DNA of 55,008 nt from an uncultured Bacillota bacterium (GTDB lineage Bacteria; Bacillota; Clostridia; Lachnospirales; Lachnospiraceae). How positions within the stretch are numbered: the first letter of the stretch is position 1; the number at the start of each line of letters is the position of its first letter. A program made the translations under genes and the position numbers. The notes below the pieces were generated by a model. The model was given only the letters and a program-made list of their open reading frames with translations. It did not search any database and was not told the DNA's origin. The stretch covers positions 1-55,008 of the forward strand of contig CATWQE010000014.1 of NCBI GenBank assembly GCA_958352855.1. The letters are read 5' to 3'. Positions 17,617 to 25,903 of the stretch are shown piece by piece.

Positions 17617-17623
17617 TATTTTC

Positions 17624-20314
17624 ATGGAAAATACGTCTAAACAGAAGGAAAAACAACATATTTGCATTGGTCTTCTGGCCCATGTAGATGCAGGGAAAAC
17701 TACCCTTGCGGAAAACCTTCTTTATCATACAGGAGCTATCCGAAAAATGGGTCGGGTGGATCACCAGGATGCATTTCTGGATAATTATGAGCTGGAGCGT
17801 GCCAGAGGAATTACCATTTTTTCCAAGCAGGCAGGCTTTACCCTGGGAGAAAAGGAAATCGTACTTCTGGATACGCCGGGGCATGTGGATTTTTCCGCAG
17901 AGATGGAGAGAACTCTTCGGGTATTGGATTATGCAGTGTTGATTATCGGAGGCACAGACGGGGTTTCGGGACATGTGGAAACTCTGTGGCGGCTGTTACG
18001 CCAGTACAGGATTCCTGTGTTTCTTTTTATTAATAAAATGGATCAGCAGGGGGCAGAGCCGGCAGCAATTTTAAAGGAAATTCAAACCAGATTAGATGAG
18101 AAATGTATTGATTTTACCAAAGCTCAGTCAAGGGAGGTCTTTTTTGAGAATCTGGCAGTTTGCGACGAAGCGGCGCTGGAAATCTATTTAGAGAATGGAG
18201 AGATTTCAAGAGATGAAATTTCCTCTTTGATTGCTAGACGAAAGGTCTTTCCCTGTTATTTTGGCTCTGCTTTAAAATCTCAGGGGATTCAGGAATTTTT
18301 AGAAGGCCTGGAAATGTATCTGGATGCTCCTGTGTATGATTCAGAATTTGGAGCAAAGGTCTATAAGATTTCCAGGGATGAGAAGGGAAACCGCCTTACC
18401 CATATGAAAATTACCGGAGGCAGTTTGAAGGTGAAGCAGGTAGTTCAGGGAGCAGACTGGGAGGAAAAGGCAGACCAGATTCGTATTTATGCTGGAGCCG
18501 GATTTGAGGCAGTGAAGGAAGCCTGTGCGGGAACCGTCTGTGCGGTTACAGGTCTTACCAGAACCCACGCAGGACAGGGCCTTGGCAGGGAACAGGAGTC
18601 AGAGGAACCCCTGCTGGTGCCTGTATTGAATTACGAAATCCAGCTTCCGCCGGAATGTGATGTGCATCAGATGTTCTTAAAACTTTGTCAGTTAGAGGAG
18701 GAAGAACCAGAGCTGCACATGGTATGGAATGCCCAGTTAAATGAAATTCACGCCCAGGTCATGGGAGAGGTGCAGATTGAAATTCTGAAAACCATGATTC
18801 AGGAACGCTATGGGATTTCCGTAGAATTTGGCTCCGGAAATATTGTATACAAAGAAACCATACAAGCCCCGGTGGAGGGAATTGGACATTTTGAACCTTT
18901 ACGCCATTATGCGGAAGTGCATCTGCTTCTGGAGCCGGGAGAACCGGGAAGCGGACTGGAATTTGATACCTCCTGTAGTGAAGATATGCTGGACAAAAAC
19001 TGGCAAAGGCTGATTCTCACCCATTTGGAAGAAAAGCAGCATAAAGGCGTGCTTACTGGCGGGGATATTACCGATATGAAAATTACACTGATTGCAGGCA
19101 GGGCGCATTTAAAGCATACAGAAGGCGGCGATTTCCGCCAGGCAACCTATCGGGCGGTTCGTCAGGGGCTTCGGAAGGCAAAAAGCGTGTTGTTAGAGCC
19201 AGTGTATGAATATCGGCTGGAGGTTCCCTCTGATCTGGTAGGAAGAGCCATGACAGATATTCAGAAAATGCATGGTAGCTTTCAGGGGCCGGAAATAGAA
19301 GGGGACATGTCTGTGCTTACTGGTTCAGCCCCAGTCATTACCATGAGAGGGTATCAGACAGAGGTTACTGCTTATACAAAGGGAAGGGGACGCCTTTCCT
19401 GTAGTTTAAAGGGATATGAACCTTGTCATAATGCACAGGAGGTCATAGAAGCAGCCGCCTATGAACCAGACGGAGATATGGAAAATCCTACAGGTTCTGT
19501 GTTCTGCGCCCATGGGGCAGGCTTTGTGGTGAACTGGGATGAGGTAGATGCTTATGCCCATATCCAGACAGACCTTGAACTGGAAAAGACAGAGCAGGAA
19601 GTCGTGAAACCGCCATTGCCGGCAGCGCCTTATAAAAGTTTTGAGGAAATTCGTTTAGATCAGGAGGAATTGGAAGAAATTTTCACCAGAACTTATGGCC
19701 CAATCAGGAGGGAGCGGAATGCTTTTCAAAAGACGTCAAGGACAATAACTGCCCACACTTCTCAAGGAAAGCAAAAACCAAAACAGCCGGAAAAGGAATA
19801 TCTTCTGGTGGATGGCTATAATATTATTTTTGCCTGGGAAGATTTAAAGGAGCTGGCAAAGGTAAACATTGAAGGCGCCAGAAGTAAATTGATGGATATT
19901 CTCTGTAACTATCAAGGGTACAAAAAGTGTACCCTGATTCTGGTGTTTGATGCCTACAAAGTAGAGGGTGGGCAGGGTTCTGTACAGAAATATCACAATA
20001 TCCATGTGGTCTATACCAAAGAAGCAGAGACTGCTGACCAGTACATAGAGAAAACAGTACACGAAATCGGGAGACAATACCATGTAACCGTAGCAACTTC
20101 TGATGCACTGGAGCAGGTAATTATTTTAGGGCAGGGAGCAGACCGGCTTTCAGCCAGAAATCTTTTGGAAGAAATCCAGCGGATGAAAGAGGAAATAAGG
20201 GAAGAGTATGTGGAAAAACAGAAAAAGAGCGGTACTTATCTTTTTGACCATTTGCCGGAGGAATTGTCTGATTTCATGGAGGATGTGCGGCTGGGACGGA
20301 AAACCTTGGAATAA
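17624..20314 (+). CDS. TetM/EF-G-like ribosomal GTPase fused to a YacP/Rae1-type NYN nuclease domain
   Basis: An 896-residue fusion. Residues 1-650 are a translational GTPase of the tetracycline-protection/EF-G family: G1 AHVDAGKTT (19-27), RGIT switch (61-64), DTPGH (83-87), NKMD (137-140), then domains II-V. TetM-type proteins usually end near 640. After a polar linker (about 690-724) comes a full NYN/PIN-like domain matching YacP (Rae1): LVDGYN with Asp730, VFDA (775-777), EAETADQYIE (acidic cluster near 802-805) and TSD (825-827). Rae1 of Bacillus subtilis is known to cut mRNA in the ribosomal A site. The domain IV tip that in TetM reads YSPVST here reads KHTEGGD (about 495-501), so drug protection is doubtful. 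Start is ATG 17624 after AAAGGGG. It stands alone ahead of merR. Confidence 0.9.
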   Translation: MENTSKQKEKQHICIGLLAHVDAGKTTLAENLLYHTGAIRKMGRVDHQDAFLDNYELERARGITIFSKQAGFTLGEKEIVLLDTPGHVDFSAEMERTLRVLDYAVLIIGGTDGVSGHVETLWRLLRQYRIPVFLFINKMDQQGAEPAAILKEIQTRLDEKCIDFTKAQSREVFFENLAVCDEAALEIYLENGEISRDEISSLIARRKVFPCYFGSALKSQGIQEFLEGLEMYLDAPVYDSEFGAKVYKISRDEKGNRLTHMKITGGSLKVKQVVQGADWEEKADQIRIYAGAGFEAVKEACAGTVCAVTGLTRTHAGQGLGREQESEEPLLVPVLNYEIQLPPECDVHQMFLKLCQLEEEEPELHMVWNAQLNEIHAQVMGEVQIEILKTMIQERYGISVEFGSGNIVYKETIQAPVEGIGHFEPLRHYAEVHLLLEPGEPGSGLEFDTSCSEDMLDKNWQRLILTHLEEKQHKGVLTGGDITDMKITLIAGRAHLKHTEGGDFRQATYRAVRQGLRKAKSVLLEPVYEYRLEVPSDLVGRAMTDIQKMHGSFQGPEIEGDMSVLTGSAPVITMRGYQTEVTAYTKGRGRLSCSLKGYEPCHNAQEVIEAAAYEPDGDMENPTGSVFCAHGAGFVVNWDEVDAYAHIQTDLELEKTEQEVVKPPLPAAPYKSFEEIRLDQEELEEIFTRTYGPIRRERNAFQKTSRTITAHTSQGKQKPKQPEKEYLLVDGYNIIFAWEDLKELAKVNIEGARSKLMDILCNYQGYKKCTLILVFDAYKVEGGQGSVQKYHNIHVVYTKEAETADQYIEKTVHEIGRQYHVTVATSDALEQVIILGQGADRLSARNLLEEIQRMKEEIREEYVEKQKKSGTYLFDHLPEELSDFMEDVRLGRKTLE

Positions 20315-20326
20315 TGGGAAAAATCC

Positions 20327-20357
20327 TTGACTCTCAACCTGGTTTAGGGTGTATATT
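20327..20357 (+). promoter_or_regulatory. MerR-type promoter with 19-base spacer and dyad operator
   Basis: TTGACT (20327-20332) and TATATT (20352-20357) are 19 bases apart, the over-long spacing used by MerR regulators, and the spacer holds the dyad CTCAACC-T-GGTTTAG (20333-20347). It precedes the merR gene at 20386 and so is probably autoregulatory. Confidence 0.8.
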
Positions 20358-20385
20358 CCGGGAAAAGACAGGGAGGTACAGGAAC

Positions 20386-21045
20386 ATGAAAATAGGAGAA
20401 GCAGCAAAGGAAACAGGATTATCCATCAGCAATATCCGGTTTTATGAAAAAAAGGGACTTCTGGAGCCGGAAAGGGAAGCAGAGAGCCGATACAGGAATT
20501 ATACGGAGGAAGATATTCTGCGGCTAAAGAAAATTATTGTATTTCGGAAAATGGATTTGTCTGTGGAACAGATAGATGCCATGCTAAAAGGCAGGGCAGA
20601 CGCAGGAGAGGTTCTGAAAAATCAGGAGCAGGAACTCCTGGATAAAATGAAAGAATTAGAAGGCGCCCTGGAGCTTTGCCGGGTATTGGAAAAAGAAGCG
20701 TCACCTTTGGAAATGGAACCAGAAAAATATTTGAATTATATTGCGCAGGAAGAGCAGAAAGGAAAGAAATTTTCCAAAGCAGAGGAGCTTCTGGACAGTA
20801 TGCTGGAAAGCGCAGAGGCACTTTCAGGAGGACAGCAGTCTGTGGGATTTTGGACAACTGTCCTGGGCTCCCACGCCTGGATAGGAAAGTATTTTAATCT
20901 GGCAATCTGGCTGCTTTTTTTCGGCGTTGCGGTGTTTTCACTGGTAACAGGGGAATATTCTGCCAGAAATTATATCTTCTGGGGAGGCTTGCTGCTGTTT
21001 CTATTGATGAGAGTGGTGAGTTACTGGAAGGATCAGGTATCTTGA
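20386..21045 (+). CDS. MerR family regulator with C-terminal membrane segments
   Basis: A 219-residue protein. Residues 1-70 are a classic MerR winged helix (MKIGEAAKETGLSISNIRFYEKKGLL, then the RYRNYTEEDILRLKKI wing), 75-110 an alpha-helical dimer coil, and the last ~60 residues hold two hydrophobic helices (YFNLAIWLLFFGVAVFSLV and YIFWGGLLLFLLMRVV), so it is probably anchored in the membrane. No Cys-rich metal site is visible. I start at ATG 20386 with GGGAGG ahead; the frame is open back to the preceding stop but the MerR-type promoter lies in that stretch. Known targets cannot be read; its own promoter is one. It lies 71 bases after the GTPase-nuclease gene. Confidence 0.88.
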   Translation: MKIGEAAKETGLSISNIRFYEKKGLLEPEREAESRYRNYTEEDILRLKKIIVFRKMDLSVEQIDAMLKGRADAGEVLKNQEQELLDKMKELEGALELCRVLEKEASPLEMEPEKYLNYIAQEEQKGKKFSKAEELLDSMLESAEALSGGQQSVGFWTTVLGSHAWIGKYFNLAIWLLFFGVAVFSLVTGEYSARNYIFWGGLLLFLLMRVVSYWKDQVS

Positions 21046-21289
21046 AAAAGGGCTGTTGCCAAATAAGCTGTGAAATCCATTTTTGGATTTTATACCCATA
21101 TTTTGGGGAGCGGTGGGCAATATCAGAGAAATACTCAAGTTTATGCCCAGTACTGGGGGCATAGAAGCCTTCATGAAAGCTCTTTTGCCCATACTGCGGG
21201 ACAAAAGAGTGAAAAACTCTAGTTTCAATCTAATTCACCGCACTGCAACGAAGAATCTCGCAAATTTCCCAGAATGAATCTGGCATTTG
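21046..21289. other. Gene-free stretch with several dyads; possible structured RNA or dispersed repeat
   Basis: No convincing gene (a 64-codon frame has no ribosome site). Several self-complementary pieces are present: AAATCCA-TTTT-TGGATTT near 21075, the palindrome CCCAGTACTGGG inside ATGCCC...GGGCAT near 21145, CTCTTTTG-CCC...GGG-A-CAAAAGAG near 21180-21210, and GCGGTG near 21110 able to pair with CACCGC near 21237. Density of dyads suggests RNA structure or a mobile repeat remnant. I recognise no named RNA family. Confidence 0.4.
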
Positions 21290-21350
21290 CCTTCCTTTTG
21301 TCGTATACTGAGAGTAAGAGTTTTTCTCAGGACAAAAGGAAGGTCTTTTT
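21290..21350 (+). terminator. Large hairpin with T run ahead of greA (terminator or attenuator)
   Basis: A perfect 13-base stem (CCTTCCTTTTGTC 21290-21302 with GACAAAAGGAAGG 21331-21343), an inner 6-base stem (CTGAGA 21308-21313 with TCTCAG 21325-21330), then TCTTTTT. It ends 40 bases before greA. A TATACT lies within it at 21304-21309, so part may also act as promoter. Confidence 0.6.
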
Positions 21351-21390
21351 GCTTGAGGATGGATTAAGAAGAAAAGAGGATGAAATATAT

Positions 21391-21894
21391 ATGAGAGAGC
21401 GTCTTACAAAAAGTGATGTGGAAAAAATAGAAGCAGAGATAGAGTACCGCAAATTAACAGTGCGAAAGGAAGCCATTGAAGCAGTAAAGGAAGCCAGGGC
21501 ACAGGGGGATTTAAGTGAAAATTTTGAATATTATGCGGCAAAAAGGGACAAGAATAAAAATGAGAGCCGCATTAACTACCTGGAACGGATGCTGAAGACA
21601 GCAGAAATTGTTTCCGATGATTCCCGTTCTGACGAAGTGGGAATGAATAATGTGGTGGAAGTGTATTTTGAAGACGAAGATGAAACAGAGACATATAAGC
21701 TGGTGACTTCTATCAGGGGAAATTCTCTGGATAATAAAATCAGCATTGAATCCCCTCTTGGAAAAGCAATTCTTGGACATAAGGCAGGAGAGAGGGTTCA
21801 GGTAAAAATCAGTGATACAGCAGGTTACTATGTGGAAATAAAAAGTATCCAGAAAAACGTGGATGACGCGCAGGATCAGATTAAAAGCTTCTAA
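21391..21894 (+). CDS. greA: Transcription elongation factor GreA
   Basis: A 167-residue factor that rescues backtracked RNA polymerase by stimulating transcript cleavage in the secondary channel. The N-terminal coiled coil (about 5-80) carries the loop AQGDLSENFEYYAAKRDKNK, with the acidic tip DLSEN that acts at the polymerase centre, and the C-terminal FKBP-like domain reads SPLGKAILGHKAGERVQVKI, both diagnostic. I start at ATG 21391 (MRERLTK) after AAGAGGA; an earlier in-frame start lies inside the leader hairpin. It appears monocistronic, with a long structured leader. Confidence 0.96.
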   Translation: MRERLTKSDVEKIEAEIEYRKLTVRKEAIEAVKEARAQGDLSENFEYYAAKRDKNKNESRINYLERMLKTAEIVSDDSRSDEVGMNNVVEVYFEDEDETETYKLVTSIRGNSLDNKISIESPLGKAILGHKAGERVQVKISDTAGYYVEIKSIQKNVDDAQDQIKSF

Positions 21895-21911
21895 GATAAA
21901 ACGGCTGAAAT

Positions 21912-21965
21912 TTTACATAGATTTAACATAACATTGCCTTAAATTTAACATAACTTTTCTATACT
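21912..21965 (+). promoter_or_regulatory. Pho box (four 11-base direct units) and promoter of the Na/Pi transporter
   Basis: Units starting at 21912, 21923, 21934 and 21945 are exactly 11 bases apart: TTTACA, TTAACA, TTGCCT (poor) and TTAACA, each followed by a T/A-rich five. PhoP/PhoB regulators bind such tandem 11-base repeats. TATACT (21960-21965) is a -10 with no good -35, as expected for an activated promoter. The genes for a matching two-component pair follow downstream. Confidence 0.82.
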
Positions 21966-22012
21966 AAAATGGTTTATATGAAAAAATAAGTAAGATACAA
22001 AAGGAGAAAATC

Positions 22013-23773
22013 ATGGATTTTTTTAGTGTATTAAGCATGATAGGAGGCCTTGCATTATTCCTGTACGGAATGCATGTTATGGGAGAAGGTCTGTCCAAAG
22101 TTTCCGGCGGAAAAATGGAGAAAATCCTGGAAAGCCTTACCTCCAATCCACTAAAAGCAGTAGGTCTTGGAGCCCTGGTAACCGCAGTGATTCAGTCTTC
22201 CTCTGCCACTACGGTTATGGTAGTAGGTTTTGTAAACTCAGGGATTATGAAATTGTCTCAGGCAGTAGGCGTGATTATGGGAGCCAATATTGGTACTACC
22301 ATTACTTCCTGGATTTTGAGCCTTTCCGGAATCGAAAGTGATAGTTTCTTTATTCAGTTGTTTAAGCCTACATCCTTTTCCCCGATTCTGGCAATTATTG
22401 GCGTTGCCTTCTTACTTTTTGCAAAAAGTGAGAAAAAGAAAGATGTTGGAACAATTTTTCTGGGCTTCGCTGTTTTGATGTTTGGAATGGAAAGCATGAG
22501 CGCTGCTGTAAAACCACTGGCAGATGTGCCGGAGTTTACAGGGATTCTGACTGCATTTTCCAATCCTCTTCTTGGTATGCTGGCGGGAGCTGTGCTTACC
22601 GCAGTGATTCAGAGTTCTTCTGCATCGGTGGGTATTTTGCAGGCATTGTGCGTAACCGGTGCGGTAAGCTACAGTGTGGCAATTCCCATTATTCTTGGAC
22701 AGAATATCGGAACCTGTGTCACAGCGCTTCTCTCTGCTATAGGAGCTAAGAAAAATGCTAAAAGGGCAGCTATGGTTCATTTATATTTTAACATTATTGG
22801 AACTGCTGTCTTTCTGGTAGTATTCTATGGTCTGCATATGGCGTTTGACTTCCAGTTCATGGGACAGGCGGCGAATGCGGCTGGAATCGCAGTAGCCCAC
22901 AGTGCATTTAATGTATTTGCAACCTGTATTCTTCTGCCATTCTCCAAAGGGCTTGAGAAGCTTGCATGTATTACCATCCGCGACGAAAAAGAAGAGAAGA
23001 GCGAAACAGAAGGTCTTCAGCTTCTGGATGAGCGTTTTCTGGACAAACCTGCTCTGGCTATGGAACAGAGCCGCGTGGTAGCAAATCATATGGCAGCAGC
23101 ATCCAAAGAATGTCTGTTTATGGCATTATCTCTTTTTGATAATTATAGAGAAGAGGCAGAAGAAAAGATTGCCGCAGAAGAGGAGCGGGTAGACCAGTAC
23201 GAAGATGCCCTGGGTACTTATCTGGTACAGTTGGGACAAAAGGATATGAACCAGAAGGACAGCAGGGACTTATCCGTTATTTTACATTGTATTGGAGATT
23301 TTGAGCGTATTTCAGACCATGGTGTAAATATCATGGAATCTGCAAAAGAGCTTCATGACAAGGGGCTGAAATTCTCTGATAAGGCACTGGCAGAGCTTGC
23401 GGTGATTTCAAGAGCAGTGCAGGATATTGTAAAATTGTCTTATCAGGTGTTTGAAGAACAGAATTACAAGCTGGCTAAGAAAGTAGAGCCATTGGAAGAA
23501 ATCATTGATGAATTGAATCAGGAATTAAAGAGCCGTCACGTAAGGCGGCTTCGGGAAGGAAAATGCACCATTGAGCAGGGCTTTATCCTTTCTGATGTGA
23601 TTACCAGTTTGGAACGTATTTCAGACCATTGCTCCAATATTGCTGTATGCATTTCCCAGATTGCAGAAGGAAGCTATGAAACTCACAGCTACTTAAATGC
23701 CATGAAGAGTGAAGATAATGTTTCTTTCCAGAAAACCATGGAAGAAACCAGACAATATTATCTTCTTCCTTAA
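22013..23773 (+). CDS. Na/Pi cotransporter family protein with PhoU-like tail
   Basis: A 586-residue sodium-phosphate symporter of the NptA/YjbB type. Two inverted Na_Pi repeats each hold a TAVIQSSSA(T/S) motif (near 58-66 and 196-204) and a GANIGTT or GQNIGTC motif, the known transport core. From about 340 the protein is soluble with two PhoU-like helical bundles, marked by the repeated DFERISDHGVNIMESA and SLERISDHCSNIAV motifs. AAAGGAGA precedes ATG 22013. Phosphate uptake, or export, under PhoP control is supported by the Pho box upstream. A long hairpin separates it from phoP but readthrough is possible. Confidence 0.94.
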   Translation: MDFFSVLSMIGGLALFLYGMHVMGEGLSKVSGGKMEKILESLTSNPLKAVGLGALVTAVIQSSSATTVMVVGFVNSGIMKLSQAVGVIMGANIGTTITSWILSLSGIESDSFFIQLFKPTSFSPILAIIGVAFLLFAKSEKKKDVGTIFLGFAVLMFGMESMSAAVKPLADVPEFTGILTAFSNPLLGMLAGAVLTAVIQSSSASVGILQALCVTGAVSYSVAIPIILGQNIGTCVTALLSAIGAKKNAKRAAMVHLYFNIIGTAVFLVVFYGLHMAFDFQFMGQAANAAGIAVAHSAFNVFATCILLPFSKGLEKLACITIRDEKEEKSETEGLQLLDERFLDKPALAMEQSRVVANHMAAASKECLFMALSLFDNYREEAEEKIAAEEERVDQYEDALGTYLVQLGQKDMNQKDSRDLSVILHCIGDFERISDHGVNIMESAKELHDKGLKFSDKALAELAVISRAVQDIVKLSYQVFEEQNYKLAKKVEPLEEIIDELNQELKSRHVRRLREGKCTIEQGFILSDVITSLERISDHCSNIAVCISQIAEGSYETHSYLNAMKSEDNVSFQKTMEETRQYYLLP

Positions 23774-23790
23774 TCCATAAGCGTACTAAG

Positions 23791-23849
23791 AAAAGCGTGT
23801 TTGAAAATACATTTTCGTCATTTTCAGGCACGCTTTTCCTGCTTTTTTT
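23791..23849 (+). terminator. Terminator (possibly leaky) between Na/Pi gene and phoP
   Basis: AAAAGCGTG (23791-23799) pairs with CACGCTTTT (23829-23837); TGAAAAT and ATTTTCA pair inside; seven Ts end at 23849. Confidence 0.8.
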
Positions 23850-23877
23850 GATAACAGGAAGAAGAAGGGAGGTAAAC

Positions 23878-24552
23878 ATGATTTATTGCGTAGAAGATGA
23901 GAGAAACATCCGGGAATTATTAGTGTATACTCTTGGCACTACCGGGTTTGAGGCAAAGGGTATCCGCGATGGAAAAGAATTAAAGAAAGCTTTAAAAGAG
24001 GAGCTTCCCCAGTTGATTTTGCTGGATATTATGCTTCCGGGGGAGGATGGCTACAGTATTTTGGAAAAACTGAAAAGCAATCAGGAGACCAGGGACATTC
24101 CCGTTATTATGGTTACCGCAAAAGAAGCAGAATATGATAAGGTCAGGGCCCTTGACAGCGGAGCAGATGATTATATTACAAAACCTTTTGGAATGATGGA
24201 GTTTATTGCAAGAGTCAAGGCAGTGCTTCGAAGAGCCGCAAAACAGGCGGGGAAAAAAGAATACACCTACAAAGGTCTTACCATTCATGTGGAGAGACAT
24301 CAGGTTTTTGACCGGGAACGGGCGGTAGAGCTTACACTAAAGGAATTTGAACTGCTGCGCTATTTAATGGAGAATCAGGGAATTGTATTAAGTCGTGACC
24401 AGATTCTGGAGAAAATATGGGGTTATGAATATGCCGGAGAGACCAGAACCGTAGACGTACATATCAGAACTCTGCGCCAGAAGCTGGGAGATTCTGGCTT
24501 TTTAATAGAAACAGTCAGAGGAGTCGGCTACCGCATAGGAGATAAACAATGA
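23878..24552 (+). CDS. phoP: PhoP/PhoB-like response regulator
   Basis: A 224-residue OmpR-family regulator: receiver with acidic pair E6-D7, phosphoacceptor Asp50 in LILLDIMLPGEDG, and Lys in ITKPFGM; C-terminal winged helix with ELTLKEFELLRYLMENQG and the RTVDVHIRTLRQKLGD recognition helix, the wording typical of PhoB/PhoP. I start at ATG 23878 (MIYCVEDE) after GGGAGG; a longer frame upstream runs through the terminator and is not real. Its stop overlaps the kinase start. Context with a Pho box and a phosphate transporter supports phosphate control over other OmpR roles. Confidence 0.88.
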   Translation: MIYCVEDERNIRELLVYTLGTTGFEAKGIRDGKELKKALKEELPQLILLDIMLPGEDGYSILEKLKSNQETRDIPVIMVTAKEAEYDKVRALDSGADDYITKPFGMMEFIARVKAVLRRAAKQAGKKEYTYKGLTIHVERHQVFDRERAVELTLKEFELLRYLMENQGIVLSRDQILEKIWGYEYAGETRTVDVHIRTLRQKLGDSGFLIETVRGVGYRIGDKQ

Positions 24553-25892
24553 AACAGAGAATTATGAATCATGTGGGTTTTTTGACTGCCTTATCCATAC
24601 TGGTTACCTTCTTTGCAGCCAGTGTGGTGATGTACCAGAAATATAACAGTTATATGCGGCAGGATGTAAAAAATGAATCCCAGTATCTGCGCTATGTTCT
24701 GGAATACATGGGGGAAGAATATCTCACAGAGGAAGTGGCAGATATGACTAACAGCCGCGTAACCATTTTTCAGAAGGATGGGAGCGTTGCCTTTGATTCC
24801 AAGACAGATGTGGCTTCCATGGAAAACCACCAGGACCGTCCAGAAGTAAAAGCCGCCCTAAAAAAGGGGGAGGGGGAGATGATACGCATCTCAGAAACCC
24901 TGTCAGAACAGACCTTTTATTATGCGGTGAAGCTGAAAAACGGAGAAATTCTGCGGGTTGGGAAAACAACAGACAGCGTGCTTACCACACTTCTTTCCAG
25001 CTTTACACTTATGGGCCTTCTGCTGATTGCAGTGCTGGGGCTGGCTTTTGCTGTGGTAGAACGACAGACCAAGAAGCTGATTGACCCCATTAACCAGTTG
25101 GATTTGGAGCATCCTTTGGAGCATGTGGAATACGAAGAATTACGGCCTTTGTTAAACAGAGTGGATGAGCAGAATAAACAGATTGCAAAACAGGTGGAGG
25201 AACTGAAGCAGGCGGAGGAAGTGCGGAGAGAATTTTCTGCCAATGTTTCCCATGAATTAAAAACGCCCCTTATGTCCATATCAGGATATGCAGAGATTAT
25301 AAAAAACGGTATGGTACGCCAGGAGGATGTGCCGGAGTTTGCAGGGCGTATTTATGATGAGGCCAGCCGCCTGACCAGCCTGGTAAAAGATATTATTGAA
25401 ATTTCTAAAATTGATGAGAAAAGTGGAGAAATGCCATTTGAACAGGTGGATTTGCATGGGCTGATGGAGGACATCTGCCAGAATCTTACTCTTCCTGCCA
25501 AAAAGCGTAATGTCACTATTACCAGCAAGGGAAGCAGCGCTGAAGTTTACGGTGTCCGTCATGTATTGTATGAAATGATGTATAACCTTGTGGATAACGC
25601 AATCCGGTATAATCAGGAAGGTGGATATGTAAGAGTGATTCTTGCAAAAGAGAAAAACAAGGTTTGTTTTTCTGTAGAGGATAATGGAATCGGGATTCCC
25701 AAAGAAGAACAGGAGAGAATTTTTGAACGCTTTTATAGAGTGGATAAAAGCCATTCCAGAAAAACCGGAGGTACCGGACTGGGGCTTTCTATTGTAAAAC
25801 ATGCGGCAGCATTGCACCACGCTGAGATTCAACTAAAGAGTGAACTGGGAAAAGGAACCAGAATAGAAGTGTGGTTTCATGCCGGAAAATAG
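24549..25892 (+). CDS. phoR: PhoR-like sensor histidine kinase
   Basis: A 447-residue membrane kinase: first helix near 8-26, an extracytoplasmic domain of about 125 residues (dCache/PAS-like by size), second helix near 148-172 (LLSSFTLMGLLLIAVLGLAF), a short HAMP-like coil, then His235 in SANVSHELKTPL, and the ATPase domain with N box (YNLVDNAIRYN), DNGIGIP, FERFYRVDKSHSRKTGGTGLGLSIVKH. The extended YRVD-(K)-S-R motif is common in PhoR and WalK relatives. It is coupled to phoP by ATGA overlap. No terminator is obvious after it; a small-toxin promoter follows at once. Confidence 0.88.
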   Translation: MKQRIMNHVGFLTALSILVTFFAASVVMYQKYNSYMRQDVKNESQYLRYVLEYMGEEYLTEEVADMTNSRVTIFQKDGSVAFDSKTDVASMENHQDRPEVKAALKKGEGEMIRISETLSEQTFYYAVKLKNGEILRVGKTTDSVLTTLLSSFTLMGLLLIAVLGLAFAVVERQTKKLIDPINQLDLEHPLEHVEYEELRPLLNRVDEQNKQIAKQVEELKQAEEVRREFSANVSHELKTPLMSISGYAEIIKNGMVRQEDVPEFAGRIYDEASRLTSLVKDIIEISKIDEKSGEMPFEQVDLHGLMEDICQNLTLPAKKRNVTITSKGSSAEVYGVRHVLYEMMYNLVDNAIRYNQEGGYVRVILAKEKNKVCFSVEDNGIGIPKEEQERIFERFYRVDKSHSRKTGGTGLGLSIVKHAAALHHAEIQLKSELGKGTRIEVWFHAGK

Positions 25893-25903
25893 AAAGAATT
25901 TAC

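Noticed and set aside
17624..20314. Calling this gene a tetracycline-resistance determinant
   Set aside because: The TetM tip motif needed to displace the drug is not present and the protein carries an added nuclease domain; resistance is unproven.
21083..21277. A 64-codon frame in the gap before greA
   Set aside because: No Shine-Dalgarno, runs through several dyads, and its reading frame is likely chance in a structured or repeat region.
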